64,000 bases of DNA from Bdellovibrionaceae bacterium UBA3535. GTDB taxonomy: Bacteria; Bdellovibrionota; Bdellovibrionia; Bdellovibrionales; UBA840. How positions within the stretch are numbered: the first letter of the stretch is position 1; each line of letters starts with the position of its first letter. The notes under the pieces are model-generated. The model made no database searches and was not told the DNA's origin. It was given only the letters and a program-made list of their open reading frames with translations. The DNA lies in contig DFOS01000024.1 in assembly GCA_002376845.1 (NCBI GenBank), forward strand, positions 273,102-337,101, read 5' to 3'. Positions 54,692 to 63,898 of this stretch are shown piece after piece. The position numbers were made by a program, and so were the translations under genes.

Positions 54692-55792
54692 CTATTTGCA
54701 TTTAAGCAGGCAGGCCAATTCAAAGTGATAGGTCTGAGGAAACATATCAAAGGCTTTTACCTGTAGAACTTCCCATTGCTGCTGGAAGGATTTTAAATAG
54801 TCCAAATCTCTACGTAAAGTCGTAGGGTTACAGCTTATATACAATAATAAAATCTCTTTTTTTGCTAAATGCTCTAGGCTTTTTTTGCTGGCACCCTCTC
54901 GAGGGGGGTCAATGACTACGATGGAGCCCCTTTGCAGATCACTCTCTTGCAGCCATAATTCTACATCCTGCTGGTAAAAATGTACGCTCGGATGTAGTTT
55001 TTTTGCCTTGATAATGTTGGCTTTAGAAATGTCTACAGCATGTACTTCAAGCTCCGGGCGTTGATTTTTCAGTGCTGCAGCAAAATTGCCTTGGCCGCAA
55101 TACAAATCATATAGCAATTCGCATTTTTCTATTTGAATCCAGCTACTTACCGTTTCAATTAGTCTTTGATTGATCTGCTCATTGATCTGTCTAAAACCGC
55201 TTTCTTGGCCATGTTTTTTGTTGATGGATTGCTGAATTTCTCCCTTGGCATTTTTAAACAACTCAATTTTGGTAGGCCGAGAAAAATTTCTTTCTCTGAC
55301 TTCGTCAAATATCGGTAGAAAATCCTTTTCAGCAACCAGACAGTTTTTAGCATCAACGATTTTGTGGGAGTTTTTTTGTAAGTAGCCCACTTTTTTGCCC
55401 TGTGCACGTATTTGCAAGCGATTGCGGTAATGAAACTCCTTTGAGGCGACAATTTCGATGCTTTTACTGTAGTGAGTCTTTAGGTTCTCTTCCGCAATTT
55501 TTTGTTTTTGTCTTAGCTGCTCTTCATAACTAGTATTCATCCAGTGGCAAGCACCGCACCTACCGAAGGCCTCACATTCAGCTATGCGTTGATAGGGGCC
55601 AGCCTGAATACTTTTAATTTTTTTGGCTTCAACGTAATTTTTTTTTATTTTGATGACTTTCACAAGGCAGACTTCTTGTGGGCTGGAATAATCCACAAAG
55701 ACCACAAGACCTTGATGACGAGCTAGCCCACTGCCTCCGTAGACTAGCTTTTCAATTTTGACTTCAATCTCTTGTCCAACAACAAGAGTCAT
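54692..55792 (-). CDS. 23S/tRNA m5U methyltransferase family (RumA/RlmD-like) with TRAM domain
   Basis: 366 aa, SAM-dependent. TRAM domain at residues ~1-60 (QEIEVKIEKLVYGGSGLARHQGLVVFV); 4Fe-4S Cys in CEAFGRCGACHW with another Cys in NCLVAEKD; SAM motif LYDLYCGQGNFAAAL; catalytic Cys in YISCNPTTLRRDL after the IDPPREGA. It uses SAM to methylate uridine C5 in rRNA or tRNA. It shares its start with the ndk stop by 1 bp. Confidence 0.9.
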   Translation of the reverse strand: MTLVVGQEIEVKIEKLVYGGSGLARHQGLVVFVDYSSPQEVCLVKVIKIKKNYVEAKKIKSIQAGPYQRIAECEAFGRCGACHWMNTSYEEQLRQKQKIAEENLKTHYSKSIEIVASKEFHYRNRLQIRAQGKKVGYLQKNSHKIVDAKNCLVAEKDFLPIFDEVRERNFSRPTKIELFKNAKGEIQQSINKKHGQESGFRQINEQINQRLIETVSSWIQIEKCELLYDLYCGQGNFAAALKNQRPELEVHAVDISKANIIKAKKLHPSVHFYQQDVELWLQESDLQRGSIVVIDPPREGASKKSLEHLAKKEILLLYISCNPTTLRRDLDYLKSFQQQWEVLQVKAFDMFPQTYHFELACLLKCK

Positions 55793-56217
55793 TAGGTGTT
55801 CAGAATTTCACTGGACTCGAAGAAAAGTTGGATTTCTCTTTTTGCGCTATCGGGGCTATCGCTACCATGCACAGCATTTTCACCAACACTATCGCCATAG
55901 AGTTTGCGGATGGTACCCTCGGCAGCTTCAGCAGGGTTGGTAGCTCCCATAATTTCACGGTTTCGAGTGATGGCATTCTCACCCTGAAGAACCATAACCG
56001 CAACGGGGGCAGAAGTCATAAAGCTAACCAGTTCACCAAAGAAAGGTCGCTCTTTGTGTTCGGCATAGAATTCTTTTGCAAGATCTTCTGAAATTTGCAT
56101 GATTTTCATGCCGGCAATTTTTAGGTCGGCAGATTCAAATTTATCGACGATTTTGCCGATCACATTTTTCTTCATTGCATTGGGTTTAATAATAGAAAAA
56201 GTTTGTTCTATTGCCAT
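55792..56217 (-). CDS. ndk: Nucleoside diphosphate kinase
   Basis: 141 aa. Catalytic His in [17 protein letters not shown]-terminal [16 protein letters not shown]. Balances NTP/dNTP pools. RBS AGGAGAAC precedes the ATG. It is the first gene of the ndk - methyltransferase - pilW - rodZ - PHP operon on minus. Confidence 0.97.
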   Translation of the reverse strand: MAIEQTFSIIKPNAMKKNVIGKIVDKFESADLKIAGMKIMQISEDLAKEFYAEHKERPFFGELVSFMTSAPVAVMVLQGENAITRNREIMGATNPAEAAEGTIRKLYGDSVGENAVHGSDSPDSAKREIQLFFESSEILNT

Positions 56218-56310
56218 AATGTTCTCCTTTTAGAATGCTTAGTTACTACAACAGATTTTCTGACAATACAAAAAATAATCACTGCTTTAGATTACTTAGA
56301 ATATTTATAT

Positions 56311-56339
56311 AAAAAAAGGGGCCTATTTGGGCCCCTTTT
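56311..56339 (-). terminator. Terminator of the mdh-sucCD operon
   Basis: On minus AAAAGGGGCCC-AAATA-GGCCCCTTTTTTT: stem with U-run. Confidence 0.85.
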
Positions 56340-56360
56340 GGTGTTGAAAAGTAGTGGTAT

Positions 56361-57227
56361 TTAAAGAGCGGATTTCAGAGTGGTGCCCAATTCGGCAGGA
56401 CTACGTGCGATTTTACAACCGGCTGCTTCCAATGCCTCAAATTTTGCTTCTGCCGTACCCTTGCCGCCAGAAATAATGGCACCTGCGTGTCCCATTCTCT
56501 TGCCTTTGGGGGCCGAGGCTCCAGCAATAAATGCTGCCACCGGTTTTTTGAACTCTTTTTTAATATATTCAGCGGCTTCTTCCTCTGCGGTACCGCCGAT
56601 TTCTCCGATCATGATAACTGCATCGGTGTCCTTGTCGGCGTTAAACATTTCCAAGACGTCTATAAAATTGGTACCGTTCACAGGATCTCCACCAATCCCA
56701 ACGCAAGTGGATTGACCAAGACCTACTTGGCTTAACTGATAAACCGCTTCATAAGTAAGGGTTCCAGAGCGAGATAGGACGCCGACTCTACCAGGAGTAT
56801 GAATGAAGCCAGGCATGATGCCAATTTTGCATTGTCCAGGCGTGATAACTCCGGGACAGTTGGGCCCAATCAATCGGGTTCTCTTGTTTTCCATAAATCG
56901 CTTAACCTTTACCATGTCCAAGACGGGTATTCCCTCGGTTATGCAAATGACGTAATCCAAGTCGGCATCGGCAGCTTCCATAATGGCATCGGCTGCAAAA
57001 GGTGGTGGTACATATACCACAGAAGCATTGGCACCTGTTTTTTCTTTTGCCTCTTGTACGGTGTTAAAAATCGGCAAGCCAATATGTTCTTGCCCGCCTT
57101 TTCCTGGAGTCACACCGCCCACCATTTGCGTGCCATACTCGATAGCTTGCTCGGTATGAAAGGTTCCTTGTGAGCCGGTTAGACCCTGACAAATTACTTT
57201 GGTATCTTTATTAATCATGATTGCCAT
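56361..57227 (-). CDS. sucD: Succinyl-CoA synthetase alpha subunit
   Basis: 288 aa; CoA-binding N-terminal Rossmann ([39 protein letters not shown]), and the phospho-His in [18 protein letters not shown]. Forms the ATP/GTP-linked step of the TCA cycle. Follows sucC by 4 bp. Confidence 0.97.
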   Translation of the reverse strand: MAIMINKDTKVICQGLTGSQGTFHTEQAIEYGTQMVGGVTPGKGGQEHIGLPIFNTVQEAKEKTGANASVVYVPPPFAADAIMEAADADLDYVICITEGIPVLDMVKVKRFMENKRTRLIGPNCPGVITPGQCKIGIMPGFIHTPGRVGVLSRSGTLTYEAVYQLSQVGLGQSTCVGIGGDPVNGTNFIDVLEMFNADKDTDAVIMIGEIGGTAEEEAAEYIKKEFKKPVAAFIAGASAPKGKRMGHAGAIISGGKGTAEAKFEALEAAGCKIARSPAELGTTLKSAL

Positions 57228-57231
57228 GTAC

Positions 57232-58395
57232 TTATCCTTTCACCGCTTTTACGATTTTTTCTGCTGCGTCGGTTAGGTCGTCGGCAGGAATGATGTTTAG
57301 ACCGCTGCTAGATAGCATCTCTTTACCTTTTTCCACATTGGTTCCTTGTAGGCGAACTACCAAAGGTACTTTCAGTCCCAATTCTTTGGTGGCAGCGATG
57401 ACTCCGTCAGCAATGATGTCACATTTCATGATTCCACCAAAAATATTGACCAGAATGCCTTTTACGTTGGGATCATCTAGTATGATTTTGAATGCAGCGG
57501 TAACTTTTTCTTTCGTGGCTCCTCCGCCGACATCCAAAAAGTTGGCTGGGCTTTCACCATGCAACTTAATGATATCCAACGTGGCCATAGCCAAGCCAGC
57601 TCCGTTGACCATACAGCCAATATTGCCGTCTAACTTGATAAAGGCTAAATCATGTTTGCTCGCCTCTACTTCCGTAGGATCTTCCTCTGTAAGGTCGCGA
57701 AGCTCCATGATTTCAGGGTGTCGATACAAGGCATTGGAATCAAAATTCATTTTTGCATCGAGACATATAACATCGCCCTCATTGGTTTCTACCAAGGGGT
57801 TTACCTCTGCCATGGATGCATCCTTTTCGATAAATGTATTGTACAGACCAGTAAAAAACTTCACCGCTTTCGCTGCGACTTTGCCTTCCATACCTATTTT
57901 AAATGCGAGTTGGCGCGCCTGAAAGGCTGCTAAACCCACAGCCGGATCGATGTCCACACTGTGAATGAGTTCAGGAGTCTTCTCCGCAACCTCTTCAATG
58001 TCCACGCCGCCTTCAGAGGAAGCCATCATGGTCACTCGGCCGGTAGCTCGGTCCACCAGGCTTGCGACATAATATTCTTTTTTGATGTTGCAGCCTTCTT
58101 CAACAAAGATCTTTAGGACTTCTTTGCCCTCTGGGCCCGTTTGATGCGTCACCAAAGTTTTGCCAATTAATTCTTTGGCAATATCTTTTACTTCGTCGAT
58201 AGATTTGGCGATCTTTACACCGCCAGCTTTTCCGCGTCCACCGGCGTGAATTTGTGCTTTTACCACCCAAAGTTTGCCGCCAAGCTTTTCTGCAACTTTT
58301 GCGGCCTCTTCAGGGCTCTCGGCCATGCCGCCCTTTAGTGTTGCCACACCAAAGTCTCTTAAGATTTCTTTGGCCTGGTATTCATGAATGTTCAT
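57232..58395 (-). CDS. sucC: Succinyl-CoA synthetase beta subunit
   Basis: 387 aa, ATP-grasp N-terminal domain ([41 protein letters not shown]), and the C-terminal CoA-ligase domain ([41 protein letters not shown]). Pairs with SucD. The operon is mdh-sucC-sucD. Confidence 0.97.
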   Translation of the reverse strand: MNIHEYQAKEILRDFGVATLKGGMAESPEEAAKVAEKLGGKLWVVKAQIHAGGRGKAGGVKIAKSIDEVKDIAKELIGKTLVTHQTGPEGKEVLKIFVEEGCNIKKEYYVASLVDRATGRVTMMASSEGGVDIEEVAEKTPELIHSVDIDPAVGLAAFQARQLAFKIGMEGKVAAKAVKFFTGLYNTFIEKDASMAEVNPLVETNEGDVICLDAKMNFDSNALYRHPEIMELRDLTEEDPTEVEASKHDLAFIKLDGNIGCMVNGAGLAMATLDIIKLHGESPANFLDVGGGATKEKVTAAFKIILDDPNVKGILVNIFGGIMKCDIIADGVIAATKELGLKVPLVVRLQGTNVEKGKEMLSSSGLNIIPADDLTDAAEKIVKAVKG

Positions 58396-58406
58396 TCTGC
58401 CTCCAA

Positions 58407-59348
58407 TTAAGCGTTGATTTTATCTAATGCTGCTACCAATTCTTTTACGGCTCCAATCGAGTGATCCAAACCTTTCTTTTCCTCTTCATTTAGTTCGAGT
58501 TCTATCACTTTCTCTAAGCCATTTTTGCCTAGCTGGCATAAAACTCCGACAAATATACCTTTTTCTCCATACTCACCATCGAGAAAAGCGGCACATGGTA
58601 AAATGCGATTTTGATCTTTTAAAATCGATTCGGCCATTTGTACGGCAGAAGCAGAAGGAGCATAGTATGCAGAGCCGGTTTTTAATAAACCAACAATTTC
58701 TGCGCCGCCTTTGCGTGTGCGATCCACCAAAGCTTCAATTTTTTCTTCACTTAGGAAGTGGGTGAGCGGCAAGCCGCCAATGCTGCAATAGCGAGGCATA
58801 GGAACCATGGTGTCGCCATGTCCGCCAAGAACAAAAGCGTTGATGTCTTTTACGCTGATACCAGTTTCTTCTGCAATAAAAGAGCGAAACCTTGCTGAGT
58901 CCAGAACACCAGCCATGCCGATAACTCTTTCTCTGGGGAAATCCAATTCTTTTTTGGCAACATAGGCCATGGCATCCAAAGGATTGCTAACCACGATGAC
59001 AATGGCATTGGGACTGTATTCTTTTACGCCAGCACAAACATCCTTCATAATCTTGGCATTAGTAGCAAGTAGATCATCGCGGCTCATTCCAGGTTTTCTT
59101 GGTAAGCCGGCGGTAATGATAACAATGTCGGAATTTGCGGTGTCTTTATAATCGGATGTACCGATGACTTTAGAATCAAATTGTTCTACTGGTGAGGCTT
59201 CAAATAAGTCTAGAGCTTTACCTTTTGCCGCGCCTTCATTGATATCCACCAAAACAACATCACCCAATTCTTTTGCAGCGGCCCAGTGCGCGCATGTAGA
59301 TCCGACAAAACCAGCACCAACTACGGTAATTTTTTTTCTTGTATGCAT
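58407..59348 (-). CDS. mdh: Malate dehydrogenase
   Basis: 313 aa of the LDH-like MDH type: nucleotide motif [29 protein letters not shown] with the catalytic Asp/Arg set, and the catalytic His in [14 protein letters not shown]. Converts malate to oxaloacetate with NAD. Located first in the mdh-sucC-sucD operon, with an 11-bp gap to sucC. Divergent from the MCE operon. Confidence 0.95.
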   Translation of the reverse strand: MHTRKKITVVGAGFVGSTCAHWAAAKELGDVVLVDINEGAAKGKALDLFEASPVEQFDSKVIGTSDYKDTANSDIVIITAGLPRKPGMSRDDLLATNAKIMKDVCAGVKEYSPNAIVIVVSNPLDAMAYVAKKELDFPRERVIGMAGVLDSARFRSFIAEETGISVKDINAFVLGGHGDTMVPMPRYCSIGGLPLTHFLSEEKIEALVDRTRKGGAEIVGLLKTGSAYYAPSASAVQMAESILKDQNRILPCAAFLDGEYGEKGIFVGVLCQLGKNGLEKVIELELNEEEKKGLDHSIGAVKELVAALDKINA

Positions 59349-59496
59349 AGATCAATCCTCTAGCGAAAAAGTTGACGAAAATAAGAGACTACATATTAGG
59401 TGAAGGTGAGAGAAAAGCAATTCTTGCTATGCAGAGTCAGTCGTGAAAAATGTTGCGCTGCCCAAGACTCTTGCTATCCTAAGCTGGGAGACTCGC

Positions 59497-60204
59497 TTGA
59501 TTCATTTGCAAGACATACATCTAAGCTTCGGCGATCTTGAAGTTTTAAAAAATGTTCAACTGGATATATATGAGGGAGATTCTCTCGTTGTTCTAGGGCC
59601 AAGTGGTCATGGAAAATCTGTTTTGCTTAAAGTCATTGCAGGAATTTTGCCTCCGGATCAAGGAAGAGTGGAGATAAAAGCAGATAAACCTTTAAGTATG
59701 CTCTTCCAAAAAAACGCGCTCTTTGATTCCATGAGCAATATGGAAAACCTGACTTTTCCAATGAATGAAGTGGGTATTGTTGCCGAGGATATTAATAAAG
59801 AAGCAGAAAAATATTTAGAAGCAGTAGGTTTGCGGCACGCATCCCAGCTATATCCAGATGAGATATCGGGCGGTATGCAAAAGCGCCTAGGTATTGCACG
59901 GGCTCTTTCTGTGCGGCCCAAGGTGATTCTATATGATGATCCCACAGCTGGATTGGATCCAATTACTAGTCGAGACATTGCCAAGTTGATTCGGCACAAA
60001 CAAAAAGAAGAAAACTCCACGATTGTATGTGTCACAAATGATATGGCTCGCGCCAAACAGCTAGGGGAGCGTTACTTATTTGTTTTTTCAGGAAAGCTTT
60101 GGCTGTTTGATACATTTCAAGAATTATGGGCTTCTGATAACCCCATTGTGCACCAATTTATTAGAGGATTAACTGAAGGACCGTTAAGTGAGCAGAATAC
60201 TTGA
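59497..60204 (+). CDS. MCE-transporter ATPase 1 (MlaF-like, degenerate Walker B/H-loop)
   Basis: 235 aa from the TTG at 59497, chosen because GGGAG is 6 nt upstream and it gives the usual start (IHLQDIHLSFGDLEVL); a GTG at 59443 would add 18 unlikely residues. Walker A GPSGHGKS, signature EISGGMQKRLG (canonical), Walker B VILYDDPTAGLDP with Asp replacing the catalytic Glu, and the switch region VCVTNDMARA with Asn for His. So this NBD keeps the signature but probably cannot hydrolyse at its own site. It overlaps ATPase 2 by 17 bp. Confidence 0.9.
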   Translation: MIHLQDIHLSFGDLEVLKNVQLDIYEGDSLVVLGPSGHGKSVLLKVIAGILPPDQGRVEIKADKPLSMLFQKNALFDSMSNMENLTFPMNEVGIVAEDINKEAEKYLEAVGLRHASQLYPDEISGGMQKRLGIARALSVRPKVILYDDPTAGLDPITSRDIAKLIRHKQKEENSTIVCVTNDMARAKQLGERYLFVFSGKLWLFDTFQELWASDNPIVHQFIRGLTEGPLSEQNT

Positions 60205-60937
60205 GTTCCAAAATATTAAAAAGTCCTTCTCAGGAAGAGAGGTCTTAAAAGGCATTTCTTTTGAAGTAAATAAGGGAGACATTGTCTTTATCCTCGGCAC
60301 GAGTGGAACGGGCAAATCCGTATTATTAAAGAACTTGGTGGGGCTTTTACGTCCTGATAGTGGAGCCATCATTTGGCATGACAAAGACATCAGTCAATAT
60401 TCCGAGGAGCAATACCTAGAGGTTAGAAAAAACTGTTGTTTAGTATTCCAACAACCAGCGCTTTTTGACTCCATGACTCTGTACGAGAACATCGCCTTTG
60501 GTTTGCGCCGCCTAACGAATCTAAATGAAGAAGAGCTGGACAAGCAGGTGAGAGATTCTTTAAAAGCAGTGGATTTAAAAGAGGAAATTTTATCTTTAAA
60601 ACCAGCGGCGATTTCGTATGGAATGCAAAAAAGATTAAGTATAGCACGTTCTTTGTGTTTGAACCCGGAAATCCTGCTGTTTGATGAACCCACGACGGGG
60701 CTAGACCCTGTTTCTACACAGGCCATCAATCAACTCATTTTTCGGCTTTCTAGAAAGTACGATACAACCTCGATTGTGGTTAGTCATGATATGCATTGTG
60801 CTTTGGATATTGCCGATTATATTATTGTTTTGGATAAAGGAAAGATTGTTGAGCAAGGCGATGTGGATAAAATAAAATGCTCAGAGGTTCCGCTGGTAAA
60901 AGACTTTCTGCAAGAGGTGCTAGATGCAAATTCTTAG
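60188..60937 (+). CDS. MCE-transporter ATPase 2 (MlaF-like, altered signature)
   Basis: 249 aa, GTG start with GAAGGA upstream. Walker A GTSGTGKS, Q-loop VFQQPALFDS, Walker B ILLFDEPTTGLDP (catalytic Glu present), H-loop VVSHDMHCA (His present), but signature AISYGMQKRLS instead of ISGGM. Its own Walker site is intact; its signature is altered. Opposite pattern to ATPase 1: the pair would form one competent and one degenerate composite site. Overlaps the permease gene by 14 bp. Confidence 0.92.
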   Translation: MSRILEFQNIKKSFSGREVLKGISFEVNKGDIVFILGTSGTGKSVLLKNLVGLLRPDSGAIIWHDKDISQYSEEQYLEVRKNCCLVFQQPALFDSMTLYENIAFGLRRLTNLNEEELDKQVRDSLKAVDLKEEILSLKPAAISYGMQKRLSIARSLCLNPEILLFDEPTTGLDPVSTQAINQLIFRLSRKYDTTSIVVSHDMHCALDIADYIIVLDKGKIVEQGDVDKIKCSEVPLVKDFLQEVLDANS

Positions 60938-61688
60938 GTCTTTTGTCGACGATTTGGGTCTTTATTTTCTTTTTTTGAAGGAAGTTTTTTCTACTTTTTG
61001 CAAGAGTCCCCCAGAAAAAAAATATATTTATTCACAGGTATTAAAAGTATTTCAAAGTAGCTTATTAACCACGTCTTTTTCAGGTTTTTTTGTTGGCGCC
61101 ATCATGACCATTCAATTTGCTATGCAAATCAAAATGTTTGGCGCTTCTGGATATTTGGGTGGACTGAGTACGAGCGGCACAGTTCGTGAGGTGGGACCCT
61201 TGTTAATAGCCTTTTTGCTTTCAGGTAAGGTAGGAGCCTATACCTCGGCAGAGTTGGGTAGTATGAAGGTAAGTGAGCAAATCGATGCCATTCGATGTTT
61301 GGGTGCAAATCCCATTCAAGAAATCATTTTGCCTAGATTCATTGGTATTATTTTGGCTTCCTTTTTTCTTTTGGTTTATGGCATATTGTTTGCGTTTTAC
61401 GGCGGCGTGCTTATGAGCTATATTTTTGCCGATGTAAATACACTGGAATATGTACGGCATGTACCCACTATTATGACGGGTATATCCTTATTTAGTGGTG
61501 TTTTTAAATCCATTGTTTTTGCCTTTGCTATTGCCAGTCTCTGTACATTTTATGGTTACAAAGCAAGCGGCGGGGCTAAAGCCGTTGGGAAAGCCGTTGT
61601 TTCCACCTCCGTTGCCTGTATGTTTTCTATCGTGATTCTCGATTGGTTTACCACCCTAATAGTTGATGTCATTAATAGGTGGTTATAG
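60924..61688 (+). CDS. MlaE-type permease 1
   Basis: 254 aa. MlaE/YrbE family permease with about five to six hydrophobic segments. Motif region GTVREVGPLLIAFLLSGKVGAYTSAELGSMKVSEQIDAIRCLGANPI is the family core including EQIDA. Start ATG at 60924 with AAGAGGTG upstream. Directly followed by permease 2. Confidence 0.93.
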   Translation: MQILRSFVDDLGLYFLFLKEVFSTFCKSPPEKKYIYSQVLKVFQSSLLTTSFSGFFVGAIMTIQFAMQIKMFGASGYLGGLSTSGTVREVGPLLIAFLLSGKVGAYTSAELGSMKVSEQIDAIRCLGANPIQEIILPRFIGIILASFFLLVYGILFAFYGGVLMSYIFADVNTLEYVRHVPTIMTGISLFSGVFKSIVFAFAIASLCTFYGYKASGGAKAVGKAVVSTSVACMFSIVILDWFTTLIVDVINRWL

Positions 61689-62429
61689 ATGCTAGCCTCG
61701 GTAAATCAACTTTTACAAATCGTAGCTATTGGGGTTTTATCTATTTTTCGTCCGCCTTATCGGTGGAAAAACTATTTAAGAGAAATCAGTTTTGTCGGCA
61801 GTGAGTCTTTTCTTGTGGTCATTATTTGCGTGAGTTTTGCGGCAATTGTTACCATCATTGAGGCGTCCTATCATATGACGCTAGTTGTACAAAGTGATGC
61901 AATGGTGCCTGGTTTTGCTTCCTTGCTGATAATTCGAGAGCTAGGCTCGGTAATCACCGCCCTTCTTATTGGTTCTCGAGTCGGGGCGGGTTGGGCTGCA
62001 GAAGTTGCTAGCATGAAAATATCGGAGCAAATTGATGCGCTCAAACTGTTGCGGATAGATCCAATTAAGTACTTGGTTAGTCCTAAAATCGTCGGCTCGG
62101 TTCTTGGTACTTTGCTATTGGGACTTGCAGCCAATATTATTTGTTTGATTTGCGCCATGTTTGTGACAAAGCTGAAATTGGGATACCCTATGCCCACCTT
62201 TATTTCCATGACGAAGCTGTTTGTAGAGGTGCAGGATTTGGTTTTTGCGTCCCTGAAGCTAATGACTTTTGGTTTTGTGGTACCCATCATTGCATGTTTT
62301 TATGGATTTAGAGCAAAATCAGGGGCTGAAGGAGTGGGATCGGCTACTACGCAAGCTGTTGTTAGTATTTCTGTTGCCATTATTTTCCTAGATTTTGTAC
62401 TATCATACGTGTTTTCTCATTTTTATTAA
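61689..62429 (+). CDS. MlaE-type permease 2
   Basis: 246 aa. Same family (RELGSVITALLIGSRVGAGWAAEVASMKISEQIDALKLLRIDPIKYL). Differs from permease 1 through most of the sequence, so it is an old paralogue and not a recent duplication. The ATG abuts the previous stop. Likely partner of permease 1 in a heterodimer. Confidence 0.93.
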   Translation: MLASVNQLLQIVAIGVLSIFRPPYRWKNYLREISFVGSESFLVVIICVSFAAIVTIIEASYHMTLVVQSDAMVPGFASLLIIRELGSVITALLIGSRVGAGWAAEVASMKISEQIDALKLLRIDPIKYLVSPKIVGSVLGTLLLGLAANIICLICAMFVTKLKLGYPMPTFISMTKLFVEVQDLVFASLKLMTFGFVVPIIACFYGFRAKSGAEGVGSATTQAVVSISVAIIFLDFVLSYVFSHFY

Positions 62430-62444
62430 TCTCAAGGAGCTGAG

Positions 62445-63224
62445 ATGAAAAACGAAACAAAAGTTGGCCTATTATTTCTGTTTACTTCCATCTTGGTAGT
62501 TTGCTTTGTTTATCTGCTAGGCTCCTTTGATTTATTCTCGAAATCAAAAGAAATACACTTACTATATAATTTTGCTGGCGGAATTGAGGTGGGCTCTCCT
62601 GTGCGAGCAATGGGCATTAAAGTTGGTCGGGTTGAAAATATACGCTTTGATGCCGACCAGAAGGATGCTCGGGGAGAAGAAGTGAAACTCATTCTAACCG
62701 TTTCGATTCACGAGCGGGCCTGGGATACTATACGCGAAGACTCCCGTTTTTTTATTAACCTAGCGGGCGTAATTGGCGAAAAATACATCGAGATTTCACC
62801 GGGATCCTCCACAGCCAAGCATTTGCAGGATGGCGGATACTATCGAGGTATCGACCCTCCAAGGATCGATCAACTGATATCGCAATCCTACAGTCTTGCT
62901 GGTAAGATTCTGGAGTTGGTGGAAAACAATGAGGGAGATGTGGTCAGTATTATACAAAATATTGATCGTTTGGTTGTGAATGTGAATAAGGCCCTATCAT
63001 TAGTTACGAATTCTAAGGCAAAAAGTGAAGATTTTGCCGATTTAATTGGGAATATGGCACAAATTAGTGGTGATGTTGCTAGTATTAGTGGCGGTTTAAG
63101 ATCCAAAGAGGCAAAAGAAACCGTTCATCTATTATATAGACTGATGTGGCGTCTCGAGGATCTAGACAAAGAGGCAATCAAAAAGTTTTTTCAAGAAGAT
63201 GGAATCAAGGCCAAGTTATTTTAA
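62445..63224 (+). CDS. MlaD-like MCE-domain protein
   Basis: 259 aa. N-terminal TM (LFLFTSILVVCFVYLLGSF), then one MCE domain (IHLLYNFAGGIEVGSPVRAMGIKVGRVENI...FFINLAGVIGEKYIEISPGS). A helical C-terminal part follows (~145-255). It is the only MCE protein for the two ATPases and two permeases. The system should move lipid (phospholipid or similar) between the inner and outer membranes. Confidence 0.93.
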   Translation: MKNETKVGLLFLFTSILVVCFVYLLGSFDLFSKSKEIHLLYNFAGGIEVGSPVRAMGIKVGRVENIRFDADQKDARGEEVKLILTVSIHERAWDTIREDSRFFINLAGVIGEKYIEISPGSSTAKHLQDGGYYRGIDPPRIDQLISQSYSLAGKILELVENNEGDVVSIIQNIDRLVVNVNKALSLVTNSKAKSEDFADLIGNMAQISGDVASISGGLRSKEAKETVHLLYRLMWRLEDLDKEAIKKFFQEDGIKAKLF

Positions 63225-63238
63225 TTTAGGAGAGTCAA

Positions 63239-63820
63239 ATGAAAGCATTCATACTACTAGTCACAGTTTTTGCCGCCCAGTCTTTGTGGGCCCAACGCAT
63301 TGAGGTTGGCGATGATATTAGCCGAATTGAAACTTCCAGTCCCGATGGTTTGAGTTTGCGTGCAACCAACCGTATTGGGGTTGGCCTGGCTTTTCTCGGT
63401 CCCACGGGTACTGCTGGAGTGAATATGGAAGTAAATTTCCACCCTCGCTGGGGAATGTTAGCAGGTATTGGAACCAACGAGGACTTCCAATCATTTTACC
63501 TAGAATATAAGCGTACTTTAGCTGGCGAGAGCTTTGTTCCTTACGGCGTTTTAGGTTTGGCTCGCTGGCAAGGCAATCAAGGAGCGCCCATTACCTCCAC
63601 AGACCCATCTTTTTTATACGAAGATTTCATGTCTCCTAGTGAAAGGCAGGAAGGGAAGATTTCAGAGACCTTGATTTACCCAGGAATTGGCATTCAATAT
63701 CTGCAACTATCAGGTGAATGGCGTGGTTTTTCAGTTTTTGCGCAGTTAAGTCTATTTATGGATGTAATGGATCTTGAAATTGGTCCAGAAGTCGGTTTTG
63801 GCTCAACATGGTACTTCTAG
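63239..63820 (+). CDS. Small outer-membrane beta-barrel protein
   Basis: 193 aa with a signal peptide (MKAFILLVTVFAAQSLWA). Amphipathic strands rich in Gly/Phe/Tyr (NRIGVGLAFLG, FHPRWGMLAGIGTNEDFQSFYLEYKRTLA, YGVLGLARW) and a final GFGSTWYF point to an 8-stranded barrel. The family is not identified. 14 bp after the MCE gene, so it may be the outer-membrane end of the same transport route (inference). Confidence 0.8.
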   Translation: MKAFILLVTVFAAQSLWAQRIEVGDDISRIETSSPDGLSLRATNRIGVGLAFLGPTGTAGVNMEVNFHPRWGMLAGIGTNEDFQSFYLEYKRTLAGESFVPYGVLGLARWQGNQGAPITSTDPSFLYEDFMSPSERQEGKISETLIYPGIGIQYLQLSGEWRGFSVFAQLSLFMDVMDLEIGPEVGFGSTWYF

Positions 63821-63846
63821 TGCATAGCATGGAATTTATTTTCGGA

Positions 63847-63880
63847 TAAAAAAAAGCCCCACCTCTGAGTGGGGCTTTTA
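63847..63880. terminator. Bidirectional terminator
   Basis: GCCCCACCTCTGAGTGGGGC hairpin with A-run before and T-run after: ends both the + barrel gene and the - histone-like gene. Confidence 0.85.
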
Positions 63881-63898
63881 GTAACTAAGATCGTAAAA

